Of a DNA stretch of 64,000 bases, positions 53,231-63,190 are shown one piece after another (the stretch's first letter is position 1; every line of letters begins with the position of its first letter). The stretch is from Cryoendolithus antarcticus. Lineage: Eukaryota > Ascomycota > Dothideomycetes > Cladosporiales > Cladosporiaceae. The position numbers were made by a program, and so were the translations under genes. A model generated the notes under the pieces. It searched no databases, was not told the DNA's origin, and saw only the letters and a list, made by a program, of their open reading frames with translations. Where the stretch lies: contig NAJO01000018.1 in NCBI GenBank assembly GCA_002077065.1, positions 186,001-250,000 on the forward strand, in the 5' to 3' direction.

Positions 53231-55507
53231 CTATCCAGTAACTTCCGCCTCCCTTATCATCACAGCCGATGGCAACTCCTCCAGAATATCCTTCGGCTTT
53301 CCCTTCCTATCTACCCTCTCGTCCCGAGGATCAAAGCCACCTTTTCCCCAGCTCGCCCACTCAGGCGTCGCGTCCCCAATGTAGTCCTCTGGCCCAAAAG
53401 CATCCCCACTCTCCAGTAATTGGAAGAACTTGGCGTAGTCGATCAATGTATGCCAGCGGCTCTCTCCATTGGATCCAGAAGGCAGGTAGTATCTCTCGCG
53501 ATCTGCAAGCAAGATACAGCAACTATGCGCGTGCTCGGCGCCGATGCCGTAGTCTAGACCGCGACGTTTGAGCGCTGCTTCGAGAGCGAGAACAAAGGCA
53601 CAGACTTCTTCGTAGAAAGGCACATTCTGCATCGTCAAACCTGCACCAGCGGCGGTGGAAGTCCCGCAGTACGTCACGCCTTTGACTTCTACGAAGCTGG
53701 GTCGCGCGCGATCGACTAGAGCTGCGTAGCCCTCCGCTTCCTCGTCGACGTTGAAGCCTTTGACGAGTGTTAGGCGGAAGACAGTGCGATGTGTGTTCCG
53801 CTTTGTGTGCAAGATGTCCAGACAACGCTGGAACCGTTCCCAGAAGTCTCGATGTAGGGGACGGTCAATCTTCCGCAGAGACTCTTTGTTTGAGGCGTCG
53901 ATCGAGACGTACAGCTGCGTTACTGGACCCAGCGCGGCAAGCTCATCAGGATGCTGTGCGTTGCAGACGAGGAAGCTGGAAATGCGCTCTGCATGCAGCA
54001 TAGCCAGCAACTTGTTGATATGTGGGTAGAAAATCGGCTCTCCCACCAGACTCAGCGCACAGTGCCGGATCTGCATCGCTTCACTAAATCGCTCTGCGCG
54101 AACTCCAGGAACGCCTTTCATCATCTTGATCTTCTTGTAATGGTTCTCTTTGATCCCATCGAAGATCAGCTCCGGCTCATCGACCTGCCAGCGCCATGTA
54201 GTACCGACAGGGTTTGTCCCATGTCGCCAGCAGAAGACGCACTTGTTCGAGCAAGACAACGAGGGCGTGGCTTCCATACAGCGGTGCGACGCGATGCCGT
54301 AGAAGCTGTATTTGTAGCAAGAGCCACGGCCGCGGAGGGCGGACTTCGTCCAGCGGCAGATCTTGACGCCAGAATGAGTCCCGACTATGCTGTAGCCTTG
54401 CTTAGTGAGGGACGTGTACGTTGGTGAGGAGACGGGGACCATGGCTTTGGGTGCCGAGGGACTCGTGGGTTTGGTGCGAGATGTGGTCGTGAAGTCGACT
54501 GGGATTGGTGACCGGCCTCCAATGTCTTCGACGTCACCTTCTCGGTCGTCCTTCGCCTCAGTGTCGTCAAGCACCGCGTCTTCGTCCTCGTCGCCGCTCT
54601 CTACGGCATTGCCACTGCCACTTACGCCTTCGCCGAGTCCTGTGCCCGTGGCTAGATCATTTGCCATACTTGCGACACCGGCTGCCCAGTCCTCCAGCTT
54701 CACCTCAGGCGAACCGCGCATATCTGCAAGCCCGAGAGGGAAAGCTCGCTTCCTCCCGGTCAGCTTCGCCATCCACTTGTCAACCTCAATCGCCTGACTG
54801 CAGAAGCCATCTCGCTCAGTCGGCCACTCGTGCTGATCACCCAGACCGAAGATCGAGTACCCGGCAAGACCAGACAGAGGAGCTGTGTCTATACGAAAGT
54901 CGTGGTGAGTCTCCTCGAGATGGGTCAAGAAGTTTGATAGTTCCGTGTCGATGTCGTAGCTTGGAATGAGGAGAAGGTAGAAGTAGGAGATGGACCTACC
55001 CGTGGCAGTGTGCTTCGGTGGAGATATGAAGTAGTCATCGTAGTCGATCTCGGTCAAGTCTAAGACCTCGACTGGCGCCGTCTCAATGGCACCCTTGGGC
55101 TGTGAAAGTAGAGCGGCAAGCTGGGTAGCGTACGATCTTGTCGAGCCACCGAGAGAGTAGTAGAAGACGATTGGCCGTACTAATGACGTGCGTTCTTGGA
55201 CGTTTCGAGGCTTTGCCTTCCGAAGACCAGTCACTCTCTTCGGCCCGGGCTTTGGCCTGGCTGGCGCGTTGGACGGCAAGACATGCTTCACATCTTCCAC
55301 ATGCCGCGATGTTATCTCTGGCGTTGGTGCTAATTCTGCAGTAGTCGTACCATCAGCGATCTTGGCCGCATTGACACGTTTGCTTCGCCAGTGAAGTGCA
55401 AGACGGACAGCCAGCAGGACTAGGCCGGCTACGATCAGCGCTTCCACTCGATGAACATGCCAGAAGCGAAGCAGCTCGTCTGGGAGCAGAAGTTCCTGGT
55501 TGACCAT
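53231..55507 (-). CDS. TYW1: tRNA 4-demethylwyosine synthase Tyw1
   Basis: A single exon of 758 residues from the ATG at 55507 (an upstream in-frame GTG at 55567 is not used). Tyw1 makes the tricyclic imG-14 from m1G37 of tRNA-Phe with pyruvate, using SAM and iron-sulfur clusters. The order is: hydrophobic segment at about 20-39 (likely membrane anchor), flavodoxin-like FMN domain at about 105-280 (IVFYYSLGGSTRSYATQLAALL, GLGDQHEW), disordered acidic linker, radical SAM core with C419, C423 and C426 (CSNKCVFC), and the C-terminal wyosine-forming domain (SFVEVKGVTYCG, AEHAHSCCILL). All key motifs are intact. Confidence 0.95.
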   Translation of the reverse strand: MVNQELLLPDELLRFWHVHRVEALIVAGLVLLAVRLALHWRSKRVNAAKIADGTTTAELAPTPEITSRHVEDVKHVLPSNAPARPKPGPKRVTGLRKAKPRNVQERTSLVRPIVFYYSLGGSTRSYATQLAALLSQPKGAIETAPVEVLDLTEIDYDDYFISPPKHTATGRSISYFYLLLIPSYDIDTELSNFLTHLEETHHDFRIDTAPLSGLAGYSIFGLGDQHEWPTERDGFCSQAIEVDKWMAKLTGRKRAFPLGLADMRGSPEVKLEDWAAGVASMANDLATGTGLGEGVSGSGNAVESGDEDEDAVLDDTEAKDDREGDVEDIGGRSPIPVDFTTTSRTKPTSPSAPKAMVPVSSPTYTSLTKQGYSIVGTHSGVKICRWTKSALRGRGSCYKYSFYGIASHRCMEATPSLSCSNKCVFCWRHGTNPVGTTWRWQVDEPELIFDGIKENHYKKIKMMKGVPGVRAERFSEAMQIRHCALSLVGEPIFYPHINKLLAMLHAERISSFLVCNAQHPDELAALGPVTQLYVSIDASNKESLRKIDRPLHRDFWERFQRCLDILHTKRNTHRTVFRLTLVKGFNVDEEAEGYAALVDRARPSFVEVKGVTYCGTSTAAGAGLTMQNVPFYEEVCAFVLALEAALKRRGLDYGIGAEHAHSCCILLADRERYYLPSGSNGESRWHTLIDYAKFFQLLESGDAFGPEDYIGDATPEWASWGKGGFDPRDERVDRKGKPKDILEELPSAVMIREAEVTG

Positions 55508-55880
55508 TTTTGCTATGCTGCCCGCACATGCGATTCGGCAACGGGAGCCTCTGACCGGCAGTTTCACGTCAATGAGACTGTTGGTATTTGACAGCCATCG
55601 AGTGATTTCTGTGGTGGAGTCTTGGGCGGCTCCAAAAGCTTGGCTGCGGCGCGTACCTTGTTACCCCAGAAGGCCTCTGGCGTCACGCAGCTCGTTGTTT
55701 GACCGAGCAACGGCGCCGTAGCAGGCAGTCACGATCGAGATGTCTCGCTCCCTTAAGCGTTGACCATGTAAGCGCATATCTCCCAGCTTTCGACATCTTT
55801 GTCGCCAATTGACCGTCCGTTGATCGCACCCAAGCAACGTTCAACCTAGCTCACAGAGCCAGACATCTACCCCTCCAGCC
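55508..55880. promoter_or_regulatory. Divergent promoter between TYW1 and PQ-loop gene
   Basis: About 370 bp shared upstream region; no specific element identified. Confidence 0.45.
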
Positions 55881-56968
55881 ATGCCATCTCTCGCAGACCA
55901 CTGTTCGAAGCTCGCCAATCCAAACGTCTTTGCTGTCGGTCTAGCAGGCTTCCTCGTTCTCGGTATTCTCGTCTCGTACATACCTCAGCATGCAAAGATC
56001 ATCACACGCCGATCAAGCGAGGGACTGTCGCCATGGTGGGTGCTGCTGGGCGGACTAAGCAGCATTGCGGCTATTGGCAACATCTTGACGCTACCTTCGA
56101 GCCGGGCTGACTTACACTGTTGCAAAGAGCTCAGTGGAGGAGCGTGTGCTGCGGCGTTGCTAGGGGTGGCGCAGATCGGCTGCCAGTGGGCATGCTTCAT
56201 GTTTGTGTAGGTCGTGTGCAAGTCCGTGAAGCGGACACAGACATCTGGCTAATATCGCACAGCGTTATGCTATTCCTCATCTTCTTTCCCGAGGCACCTG
56301 ACATGACCTCGTCCGCGGCGAGCATTACCTCTACAGCGCCACCGAAGCGTCAAGATGCACTCATCGTCGGGGTATCGACGCTCGTCTGCCTGCTCACAGT
56401 CGGTATCGCAAGCATCGCAATCGTTGCAGTCACTCCGCACCACACACAAGCGTGGGCGAACTTCCTGGGCATTGTAGCTGGCGCCCTTTCAGCAGTGCAA
56501 TACTTACCCCAGATCTGGTACACATTCCGACTTGGCGACATCAAAAGCCTCAGCATCATCACAATGCTCATACAAGTTCCCGGAGCCTTTGTCTTCGCAT
56601 TCAGTCTGTGGCTCAGAGTCGGCTGGGAGGGCTGGAGTACATGGCTAGTCTACATCATCACTGGCTTACTGCAGGGCACGCTACTGGGACTGGCTATAAG
56701 CTACTGGCTGGCGCGACGCAGGGCGGACAAGGATCGCGCAAACGATCTGTACGATAGCGATGAGAGCCCTGACGCGGTCGACGGAGCTGCAGAGGAGCAC
56801 CAGGCGTCCGAACGGACCGCGTTGCTAGGTAGCCGGCGCGGTACAGCGAAGAGCATACAAAAGGGATCACAGCGCAGCAGGCAGGGCAGTAACGGCCGAT
56901 TGGGCATGCTGTATTCGGCCACACCACCGGAGCATGATAGTGATACTAGCGAGATCAGTCGGAAATGA
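55881..56968 (+). CDS. PQ-loop repeat membrane protein
   Basis: Exons 55881-56206 and 56263-56968 joined over a 56-nt intron (GTAGGT...GCACAG) encode 343 residues; the join lies within a membrane segment (FMFV|VMLFLIFFP). Two PQ-loop motifs are clear: SYIPQHAKIITRRSSEGLSP near residues 34-53, and QYLPQIWYTFRLGDIKSLSI around 195. About seven hydrophobic helices are present, matching the 3+1+3 layout of PQ-loop transporters. The C-terminal tail is polar and Ser-rich (ERTALLGSRRG resembles a dileucine sorting signal). Relatives export basic amino acids from the vacuole/lysosome or act as SWEET-like carriers; substrate unknown. Confidence 0.9.
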
Positions 56969-57042
56969 ACACCTACATAGTCTGGCACGTCTGAACTCCT
57001 GGGTACAGGCCTAACCTCAGATCTCCTTTGTTCACAGCGTAA

Positions 57043-58290
57043 GTGCACGTCTTCTCTGTCTTCTTGACAGGAGGCGTACGAAGAGCTCTCGTTTCACGTC
57101 CTACTAATCACAGACAAAGGATCCTCGTGGCGATACTGGGCTGGTGCATTCGACAGGTACGCGGCGCGTCGCTCGCTGGACTCGACAGGCTCGTCAACCA
57201 TCAACAACGCTACTGGCTAGCGGGTACAGAGATCAGCGCAAGGTATGTCGTGGTCGGGAAGCTAAGCAACAACACTGCATCGAAAGGCACCGCTGCCATC
57301 GATCGAACGAAGTCCGGTCGCGTGGCATCTGGACTCAAGGCAGCGCAGAAGACCATTATCGGCATCTCTGACAAGGTCGGTCAACATATCAGAGGTGCGC
57401 CTCAGCAAAGTACTGCGCAGCACCGAAAACACCAGCTCGTCGAAGAGGTAGCCAAGGCAAAGAATCTCCAGAGTCTGTTCAAGAACAGTGCCTTCTTCGC
57501 GAACGACACCTGCACATTCACGTCTCGCACTGGTGACTTGACTGACGAGCTGCATCCAGTGTTTCGAAGGGCGAACTTTGCAGATGCCAGCCATCACGAA
57601 CTCCTCATCCCCACCCTGCGGCTGGCGACGCGACTACTCGGCCACGCGTCGGTGAGACGCTTGATGCGTACGATTATCGACCACCGCCCAACGGCAATTG
57701 GAGAGCTTGACGATCAGCGTAAGCCACTACATAAGTACCCGGATGACGGTCGAACATATCTTACGCGCCAACAGGAGATGAGAGTAGATGCTGCCTTGGC
57801 GGAACTAGCTGACATCGTGAGATTTGTAGATGATAGCAAGCTGGCCAAAGGCCACGGGACGACTGAGGCTGATAACACCAAAGGCTCGAATAAGAACGCG
57901 ACCCATCTGACTGGTGTCTGCAGCACGACGAAGTACGGCAGGAAGAATTATCTGTTCCTAAAGATCATCCTGAACGAAGCTCGAGAGAAGTACGATCCAC
58001 CACTGGTGATGGCATGGCAATTCCAACTCGCTGTCGAGCTCGTGCACGAAGTCTGCCACGCACTGTTCATAGCACGCTGTGGTAATGTGCCGGAAGGCGA
58101 CACGGACATATTCTTCCGTAACGATGCATTGGCCGAAGTAGGCTTCGCGATGGAGGATCGGCTGCTGGGAGGCCATCTCTCACTAATGTATGATCAGGAC
58201 AAGGTGTATCACAAGGTACGCGTATCATGCCACATGAAAGCTCACGGCAAGCCAAGCAGATTCATTGGCATCATGGTGCTATGGGACTGA
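57043..58290 (+). CDS. Orphan HExxH protein (metallopeptidase-like); start not found
   Basis: An open frame of 415 codons begins at a GTG, and the first in-frame ATG is at 57664. The part from about residue 70 is protein-like. Residues 335-339 are HEVCH within QLAVELVHEVCHALFIARCG, a zincin-type HExxH on a hydrophobic helix, and a glutamate 26 residues later (ALAEVGFAME) could be a third ligand as in gluzincins. An upstream repeated region contains many Thr/Ser/Arg. Either a first exon is missing, the real start is 57664 (208 residues), or the gene is decayed. The C-terminus is also abrupt. The stop of the PQ-loop gene is 74 bp upstream. No family is recognised. Confidence 0.6.
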   Translation: MHVFSVFLTGGVRRALVSRPTNHRQRILVAILGWCIRQVRGASLAGLDRLVNHQQRYWLAGTEISARYVVVGKLSNNTASKGTAAIDRTKSGRVASGLKAAQKTIIGISDKVGQHIRGAPQQSTAQHRKHQLVEEVAKAKNLQSLFKNSAFFANDTCTFTSRTGDLTDELHPVFRRANFADASHHELLIPTLRLATRLLGHASVRRLMRTIIDHRPTAIGELDDQRKPLHKYPDDGRTYLTRQQEMRVDAALAELADIVRFVDDSKLAKGHGTTEADNTKGSNKNATHLTGVCSTTKYGRKNYLFLKIILNEAREKYDPPLVMAWQFQLAVELVHEVCHALFIARCGNVPEGDTDIFFRNDALAEVGFAMEDRLLGGHLSLMYDQDKVYHKVRVSCHMKAHGKPSRFIGIMVLWD

Positions 58291-59235
58291 CCCTGTGTTG
58301 CGGTCAAGAACCAGTACTATCACCATGATCTAGCTCTGTGGGCTCGAAAGTCCGGTCCCCAGATGACGAAGACGAAGGATGTTGGCTGGCTTATACCCTT
58401 GATTTGGCTGGAGACTTTCTTTACGACGGCGTTCTGGGAGCAGTCTGAGCCGAATTTGCATTTTCGGAGAGGAATAGGGCGTGCATTTTAGGCGGACGGT
58501 ACGGGTCAGCAAGACTTTGCGTCGCTGTCATCAAAGGAGAGGGCGAAAATGCTGCCAGTAGGCTTCCGAGTGCGTGAGGCGACGGAAATATCGTGAAAGT
58601 GAGAAAGTAGGGCACATGTACGACATGCAATCGTTTTTTGTTCAGCGATACGTACCTACTATCTGAAATCGTGTCTCGTCCTGATGCCTTAGTCATAGAG
58701 ATTCCCTTCCGCTCCTCGAAAGATAGACCAGAATTCCTAAGGCCGTGCTACCCCATGAGATGCTGACTACGCCTGGGACACATGGTGCTTGGAAAGGTCG
58801 TGTATAGCGCTTGGCCAGATCCTTCGGCCGTAGCGGCTTAGAGCTGCCAAAACGCCTTCAGATATAATCCGTGCGCCGACTTACGCAGCATGGCTCGCGA
58901 GTCTCGCAGATGACGTTTTACGATACACCCGATGAAGCTGGTACTGCGACACGGAGGAAATCAAAACCTAGCTGCCTTTCGTACATACGTTCGATGCGCC
59001 TTTGCGAAGCTTGTGGTGAAAGCAGGCGGCCGAGACCACCTCGTGCGTCGGTTGTGGCGCGCGTAGACAGTGTATATATAGCTGGTACAGTATCGCTCTC
59101 TTATTTCGTCTCGACATCAACAAACCACACCAGCTTTTCTGCGAAAGTCTGCCACAGCACGCCGAACACAAAGAGCTCAAGAGAGGCTCACACGCAGTCT
59201 TTCCATCATCTCAATAACAAACTGCACACCTCGCA
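58291..59235. other. Spacer upstream of the DUF4188 gene
   Basis: About 945 bp with no supported gene; it contains a clear TATA element at 59073-59080. Confidence 0.5.
59073..59080 (+). promoter_or_regulatory. TATA box of the DUF4188 gene
   Basis: TATATATA followed by G, about 155 nt upstream of the ATG at 59236, is the best TATA match in the window. A strong TATA box fits a regulated rather than constitutive gene; inferred from motif and position. Confidence 0.55.
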
Positions 59236-60163
59236 ATGGACTTCGTGCCAATCCTCGAGCGTACGAGCAGCAAGACTCGCTCTGCTTTCACCGGCCCTGC
59301 AAGGGGTGCACCAGTATGTTTATAAGTACCACGCACTGGCTCAGCGCACACACTAACAATCTCAGTTCTTCCGCGATGCCTTCACAACGACGACATGGCT
59401 TGCAATGGGCGCCCTCGCCCAAGCAGCCGCAATCCTGATTGCCGGCCGAATAGCAATGGTCCCAGCGCTCGCGTACATAATCTTCCAATCCGCCAACACC
59501 GGCCTGCAGATCCAGGGCATAACGAAAAACCCCAACATGGACGGCGTGATCCTCAAGAAAGTATCTGCTCAGCTTCCAGACTCGACTGGCAAATTCGGCT
59601 CCAAGGCTGCCAACCGTGACTTGGTCGTCTTCCACATCGGCGCCCGCTGCAACCATCCTCTCGGTCTCTTCGGCCCAGGCTTCAAGGAGATGGGCGAAAT
59701 GTTCGCCCAGATGGTCAAAGACCTCGAGCAGCACAAATCCGAATTCGGCTTCTTCGGCGCGACGTCGTGGCTAAACGCCTCCGAGCGCGGCACTTCCAAC
59801 GAGACGATGGTGTGCTGCTACTTCGACAACGTGGAAGGCCTCCATGCCTTTGCGCATTCGAAGTATCATCAGGGTGCGTGGAACTGGTGGAACAAGAACT
59901 ACAAGAGCCATCCGCACTTGTCTATCTACCATGAGACGTACCAGGTGCCCAAGGGTGGGTGGGAGACTATCTATGTCAATAGTCATCTTTCTGGACTTGG
60001 GACTGCGACTGTGCCGATCAAGGACGAGGAGACTGGCGAGGAGGTGTACGCGAGCACATTGGTGGATGCTAGCAAGGGCGTGCTGAGGACGAGCGCGGGG
60101 AGGATGGCGAGGAGTCTGAAGGCTGATGAGCATAAGGACCTGCAATATGCGGCGCCTTACTGA
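59236..60163 (+). CDS. DUF4188 (Af470-like monooxygenase-type) protein
   Basis: Exons 59236-59313 and 59366-60163 joined over a 52-nt intron (GTATGT...TCTCAG, CTAAC branch) encode 291 residues. A hydrophobic stretch at about 35-75 (WLAMGALAQAAAILIAGRIA, ALAYIIFQSANTG) suggests one or two membrane segments. The C-terminal ferredoxin-like/ABM-type domain has DLVVFHIGARCNHPLG, FGFFGATSWLNASERGTSNETM and YFDNVEGLHAFAHSKYHQ...WWNKNY, with HLSIYHETYQVPKGGWETIYVN typical of DUF4188. A member, Af470, belongs to the fumagillin pathway, so oxidative chemistry is possible; the role here is unknown and no biosynthetic cluster surrounds it. Confidence 0.9.
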
Positions 60164-61009
60164 GTGGCAGTAAAGAGGATTTGGCGATCAAGTCTGTTGC
60201 TTGGGTAGCATGGCGTTCTGGGAGTGAGATCGGATGGGTATTCAGCGGTTTATCAGAAGCGTCAACTCTCAAATCAACGACTCAATCCTAGCTCATCAAT
60301 TGTCAGTGGTTGTAAACCCTGCAGACTTGAGCAGGATGTTGAGTCCGCCATCTTGTCGCCCGCCGCATCCGAGGGCGAAAGTCACTCAACAGCCGCGGAG
60401 GCACATGTCAAAAGCAGCGTACCTTTGTTGAGATGCCAAATACCACGGCGATTCTATAGCAATGCCGAACACCCTTGCACATCCCCCATGATTCCATCGC
60501 CAAGCATAACAAGGCCTTGTCTCTCTGGCAAGTGATCATCATCTGATCGTGTGCCCCAAACTCCACATCTCCAATCCAACGTCGCTCTCTCCGCGCCCAC
60601 CCACACCTCCACCCGCGCTCTGGACTCGGCCCTGTTTTAGTCTGCGCCTATCTAGACATTGCATGCAGTAGACTTCGGCATCACTGTTGTATGCTGACGC
60701 GGCGAAAGGAAGGGAACACCATATTTTGAGCACATCACACGGGACCTGGGATTGGCGCGCGTACAACGACAGATTGCTTGCTTGCTTGCTTTCTGGCCGC
60801 TATCACTTCAAGGCCATTGTAACGTCGCACTATTACTTACCCGGATTGCGTTGGTCTGTCGCATTGCAATCTCGCCGACACCATTCATCACATTGGCCCA
60901 AGCACTGAAGCATTGCACCGACTAATACGCAGTACACCTCGCTGGCGACAACGACGACGCTCCACCGGGCATAGCCTTAGCCTTTGGGAGGCCAGCACCT
61001 CAGCCGACC
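60164..61009. other. Spacer between DUF4188 and UBL genes
   Basis: About 845 bp; short open frames only. It presumably carries the UBL promoter. Confidence 0.45.
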
Positions 61010-61839
61010 ATGACGGCCAATGTAGCGCCCAGCGCAGAGGAGACAACGGAGAGAGCGACGATCATGGACTTCAGACCCACGGCCGAGGGAGAGCAGGCAC
61101 AAGCAGGCGCTTCGGCAACGGAAGACGCTCAGAGCGCACGAGCAGCAGCAGCAGCACATCCACCTCCGCCAGCAATCACCACCACAGACCCTTCTGGCGA
61201 GACTACACACGAGCCAAAAGAAGAAAGCATATCCTCTGCCCTGCAACCCAACACCCTCGCACCCGCTCCAATTCCCTTGAACCGCTCCCAAACCGCCGAA
61301 CTCGCCCTTGGACCCGATGGCCAACCCGCAGCACCCCTCGATACCACAGCAGCAGCTCTACGAATAACGCTCATGCTCACAACAGGCGCGCGACACGCCT
61401 ACACGATCTCGCAGAAGTACCTACAATCGCGGAAAGTCGAAGCCGAGGACGCGGAGGGCAAGTTCGATCCGAGATGTATGAGCGGGTATAAGTTGAAAGA
61501 GCTTATCTGGACGGATTGGCGACCGGAGTGGGAGCCTAGACCGAGGGATCCGAGTAGTATTCGGTTGATCATCATGGGACGGATGCTGGATGATAAGATC
61601 CCTTTGAAAGGTATGCTGTGCTGTGGAACCATTGCGACGATGTACTAGTACTGACTCGCACATTTGTAGACCTACCATTCAATCTTGATGCGTCGAACGT
61701 GGTGCACATGACGATCAAACCTGCGGACTTGATGGAGGATGAGGCGGAAGCTATAGGAAAGACGGCGAAAGGTGGATCGATAAGAGCGAGAGCGGGAGCC
61801 GATGATAGTGGCGCTGGGTGTCGGTGCGTTGTATTGTGA
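61010..61839 (+). CDS. UBL3/MUB-like ubiquitin-fold protein with prenylation motif
   Basis: Exons 61010-61610 and 61670-61839 joined over a 59-nt intron (GTATGC...TGTAG, branch CTGAC) encode 256 residues. The first 110 residues are Ala/Thr/Pro-rich and disordered. From about 115, ALRITLMLTTGARHAYTISQKYL, YKLKELIWTDW, RDPSSIRLIIMGRMLDDKIPLKDLPF and VVHMTIKP outline a ubiquitin-like fold of the UBL3/Rad60-SLD type. The C-terminus GCRCVVL ends in CVVL, a CaaX box likely to be geranylgeranylated (Leu at the last position), with a nearby Cys that may be palmitoylated. Plant MUBs and animal UBL3 are membrane-anchored in this way and can bind E2 enzymes or sort proteins to vesicles; that role is inferred. 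Confidence 0.88.
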
Positions 61840-62211
61840 GAGCTATGGTTTAGAATGGGAGCATTGCAATGGCGTTCGCTGAATATTGCTTCCCGCAGCA
61901 TGGCAGGATGGCGTTCGGGCAGGGAATGGAGAGTTGCTTGTGCGTTCATGTGCAGCCTTTCGAGGGGAATGTAGAGATAGATCGCTTAGTGATCGGAATA
62001 CGAATCACTACAGAGCGGTGGCACAAGACTACGACGCTCAAATTTGGTTCGCGGATGGATCCATCGTAATTCCTGGGCAGAACCTCCATGAGCGCCTGTA
62101 TATGCTTCTAGTCGTACAGCCCATCAGCTGAACTCATACTCGTAGTGTACACATCGTCTCGATGCCTTGCTTGCCGCCATATCCTCTTCCTCGTCTGCGT
62201 CTGTCCACCGC
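61840..62211. other. Convergent 3' spacer between UBL and UMP1
   Basis: About 370 bp; nothing recognised beyond the two 3' flanks. Confidence 0.45.
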
Positions 62212-62766
62212 TCACCACGAGTCCATCCCACTCCTCGTCTCCATTTCAGCGTGGAACCCCATACCCTCCGCCGCCGCCGCTCCAGCAAACACATCCCCCT
62301 CAAACACATCCTCCCAACTACACTCCCAATCTCGCCCCTCCAAAATGTCTCTATGCACACCCGCACTGCCTCCATGCCCAACCGGCCCCAGCACACTAGG
62401 CCGCCACTCCCCCTGCGCAACAACGCCTAGTTCCATCGCCCTTCTCACGGGCTCCGCGAGCCCGAACTGCCGGCGCAGCATGCTGTGTTTGAGGGCATCT
62501 TGGGTTTGCTTCCAGGCGTGGAGGCGGGATTCGAGCGGGTGGCCAGAGGTTGTTGTTGAGGTAAGGGAGGTTGAGGATTTGGCTGGGGCGGAGGAGGAGA
62601 GGGCGAGGTTGTGGCGGAGGGTGTCGTGGACGCCGGGAGCCGAGGGAGCGCCGAGGGCGGAGGGGGTTGTGGAGGCGTGGGAAGGGGTGGGGACGAGGCG
62701 GAGGGACTGCGATGGAGCGTTAGGGTGCTGTAGTGTGTCAATGGAGTGGGGGATGGAATGTACCAT
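62212..62766 (-). CDS. UMP1: Proteasome maturation factor Ump1
   Basis: A single exon of 184 residues. Ump1 is a chaperone that assists assembly of the 20S proteasome and is degraded as its first substrate. The family core is clear: SLRLVPTPS, HDTLRHNLALS, HPLESRLHAWKQTQDALKHSMLRRQFGLAEPVRRAMEL, GEWRPSVLG and HRDILEGRDWECSWEDVF. The last 27 residues (AGAAAAEGMGFHAEMETRS...) extend beyond the usual end and are not conserved. Divergent from the histone H4 variant over about 420 bp. Confident from the core. Confidence 0.94.
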   Translation of the reverse strand: MVHSIPHSIDTLQHPNAPSQSLRLVPTPSHASTTPSALGAPSAPGVHDTLRHNLALSSSAPAKSSTSLTSTTTSGHPLESRLHAWKQTQDALKHSMLRRQFGLAEPVRRAMELGVVAQGEWRPSVLGPVGHGGSAGVHRDILEGRDWECSWEDVFEGDVFAGAAAAEGMGFHAEMETRSGMDSW

Positions 62767-63190
62767 GATCGCGAGCGCCTGTGGTGTTTAGATAAGGCGG
62801 GTTGATGTGGTGGTTGGAGAAACGTTCAGATGCAGAGGTCGATTGCTATGGGAGTCAGGTGGTGGTGTATCGCTTGTGTGAGTACTTAGTGGGTTCTCTT
62901 GAGCTTCTTCCGCACACTGCGAAGCTCTACGCGTGAGAAGGCAGCGAACATGACGCTGCCAACTTCAGGTATTCAGGCATACCTGCATGCCTGCCTTGCC
63001 CTCACTTGAACGTCGCTGCATCTATCAACTTTACCAACAACTCGGTAGTAAAAGTGATGTGACAAGCATGGCTAAGTGAACCACAGGATCAAGCGTCGTA
63101 TTCTTCACTCCCGGTCGGTGTCTTGGGAATTTCCTATCCTCACTCCTCGCATCATTCCACCGTTCAGTACTATCCACATCGGTCGCCAAG
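62767..63190. promoter_or_regulatory. Divergent promoter between UMP1 and histone H4 variant
   Basis: About 420 bp between two start codons. No perfect proteasome-associated (PACE) element is seen. Sequence just before the H4 ATG is ordinary leader. Confidence 0.45.

Noticed and set aside
62124..62423. Minus-strand frame of 99 codons rich in Arg and Trp
   Set aside because: Overlaps the UMP1 3' end in another frame.
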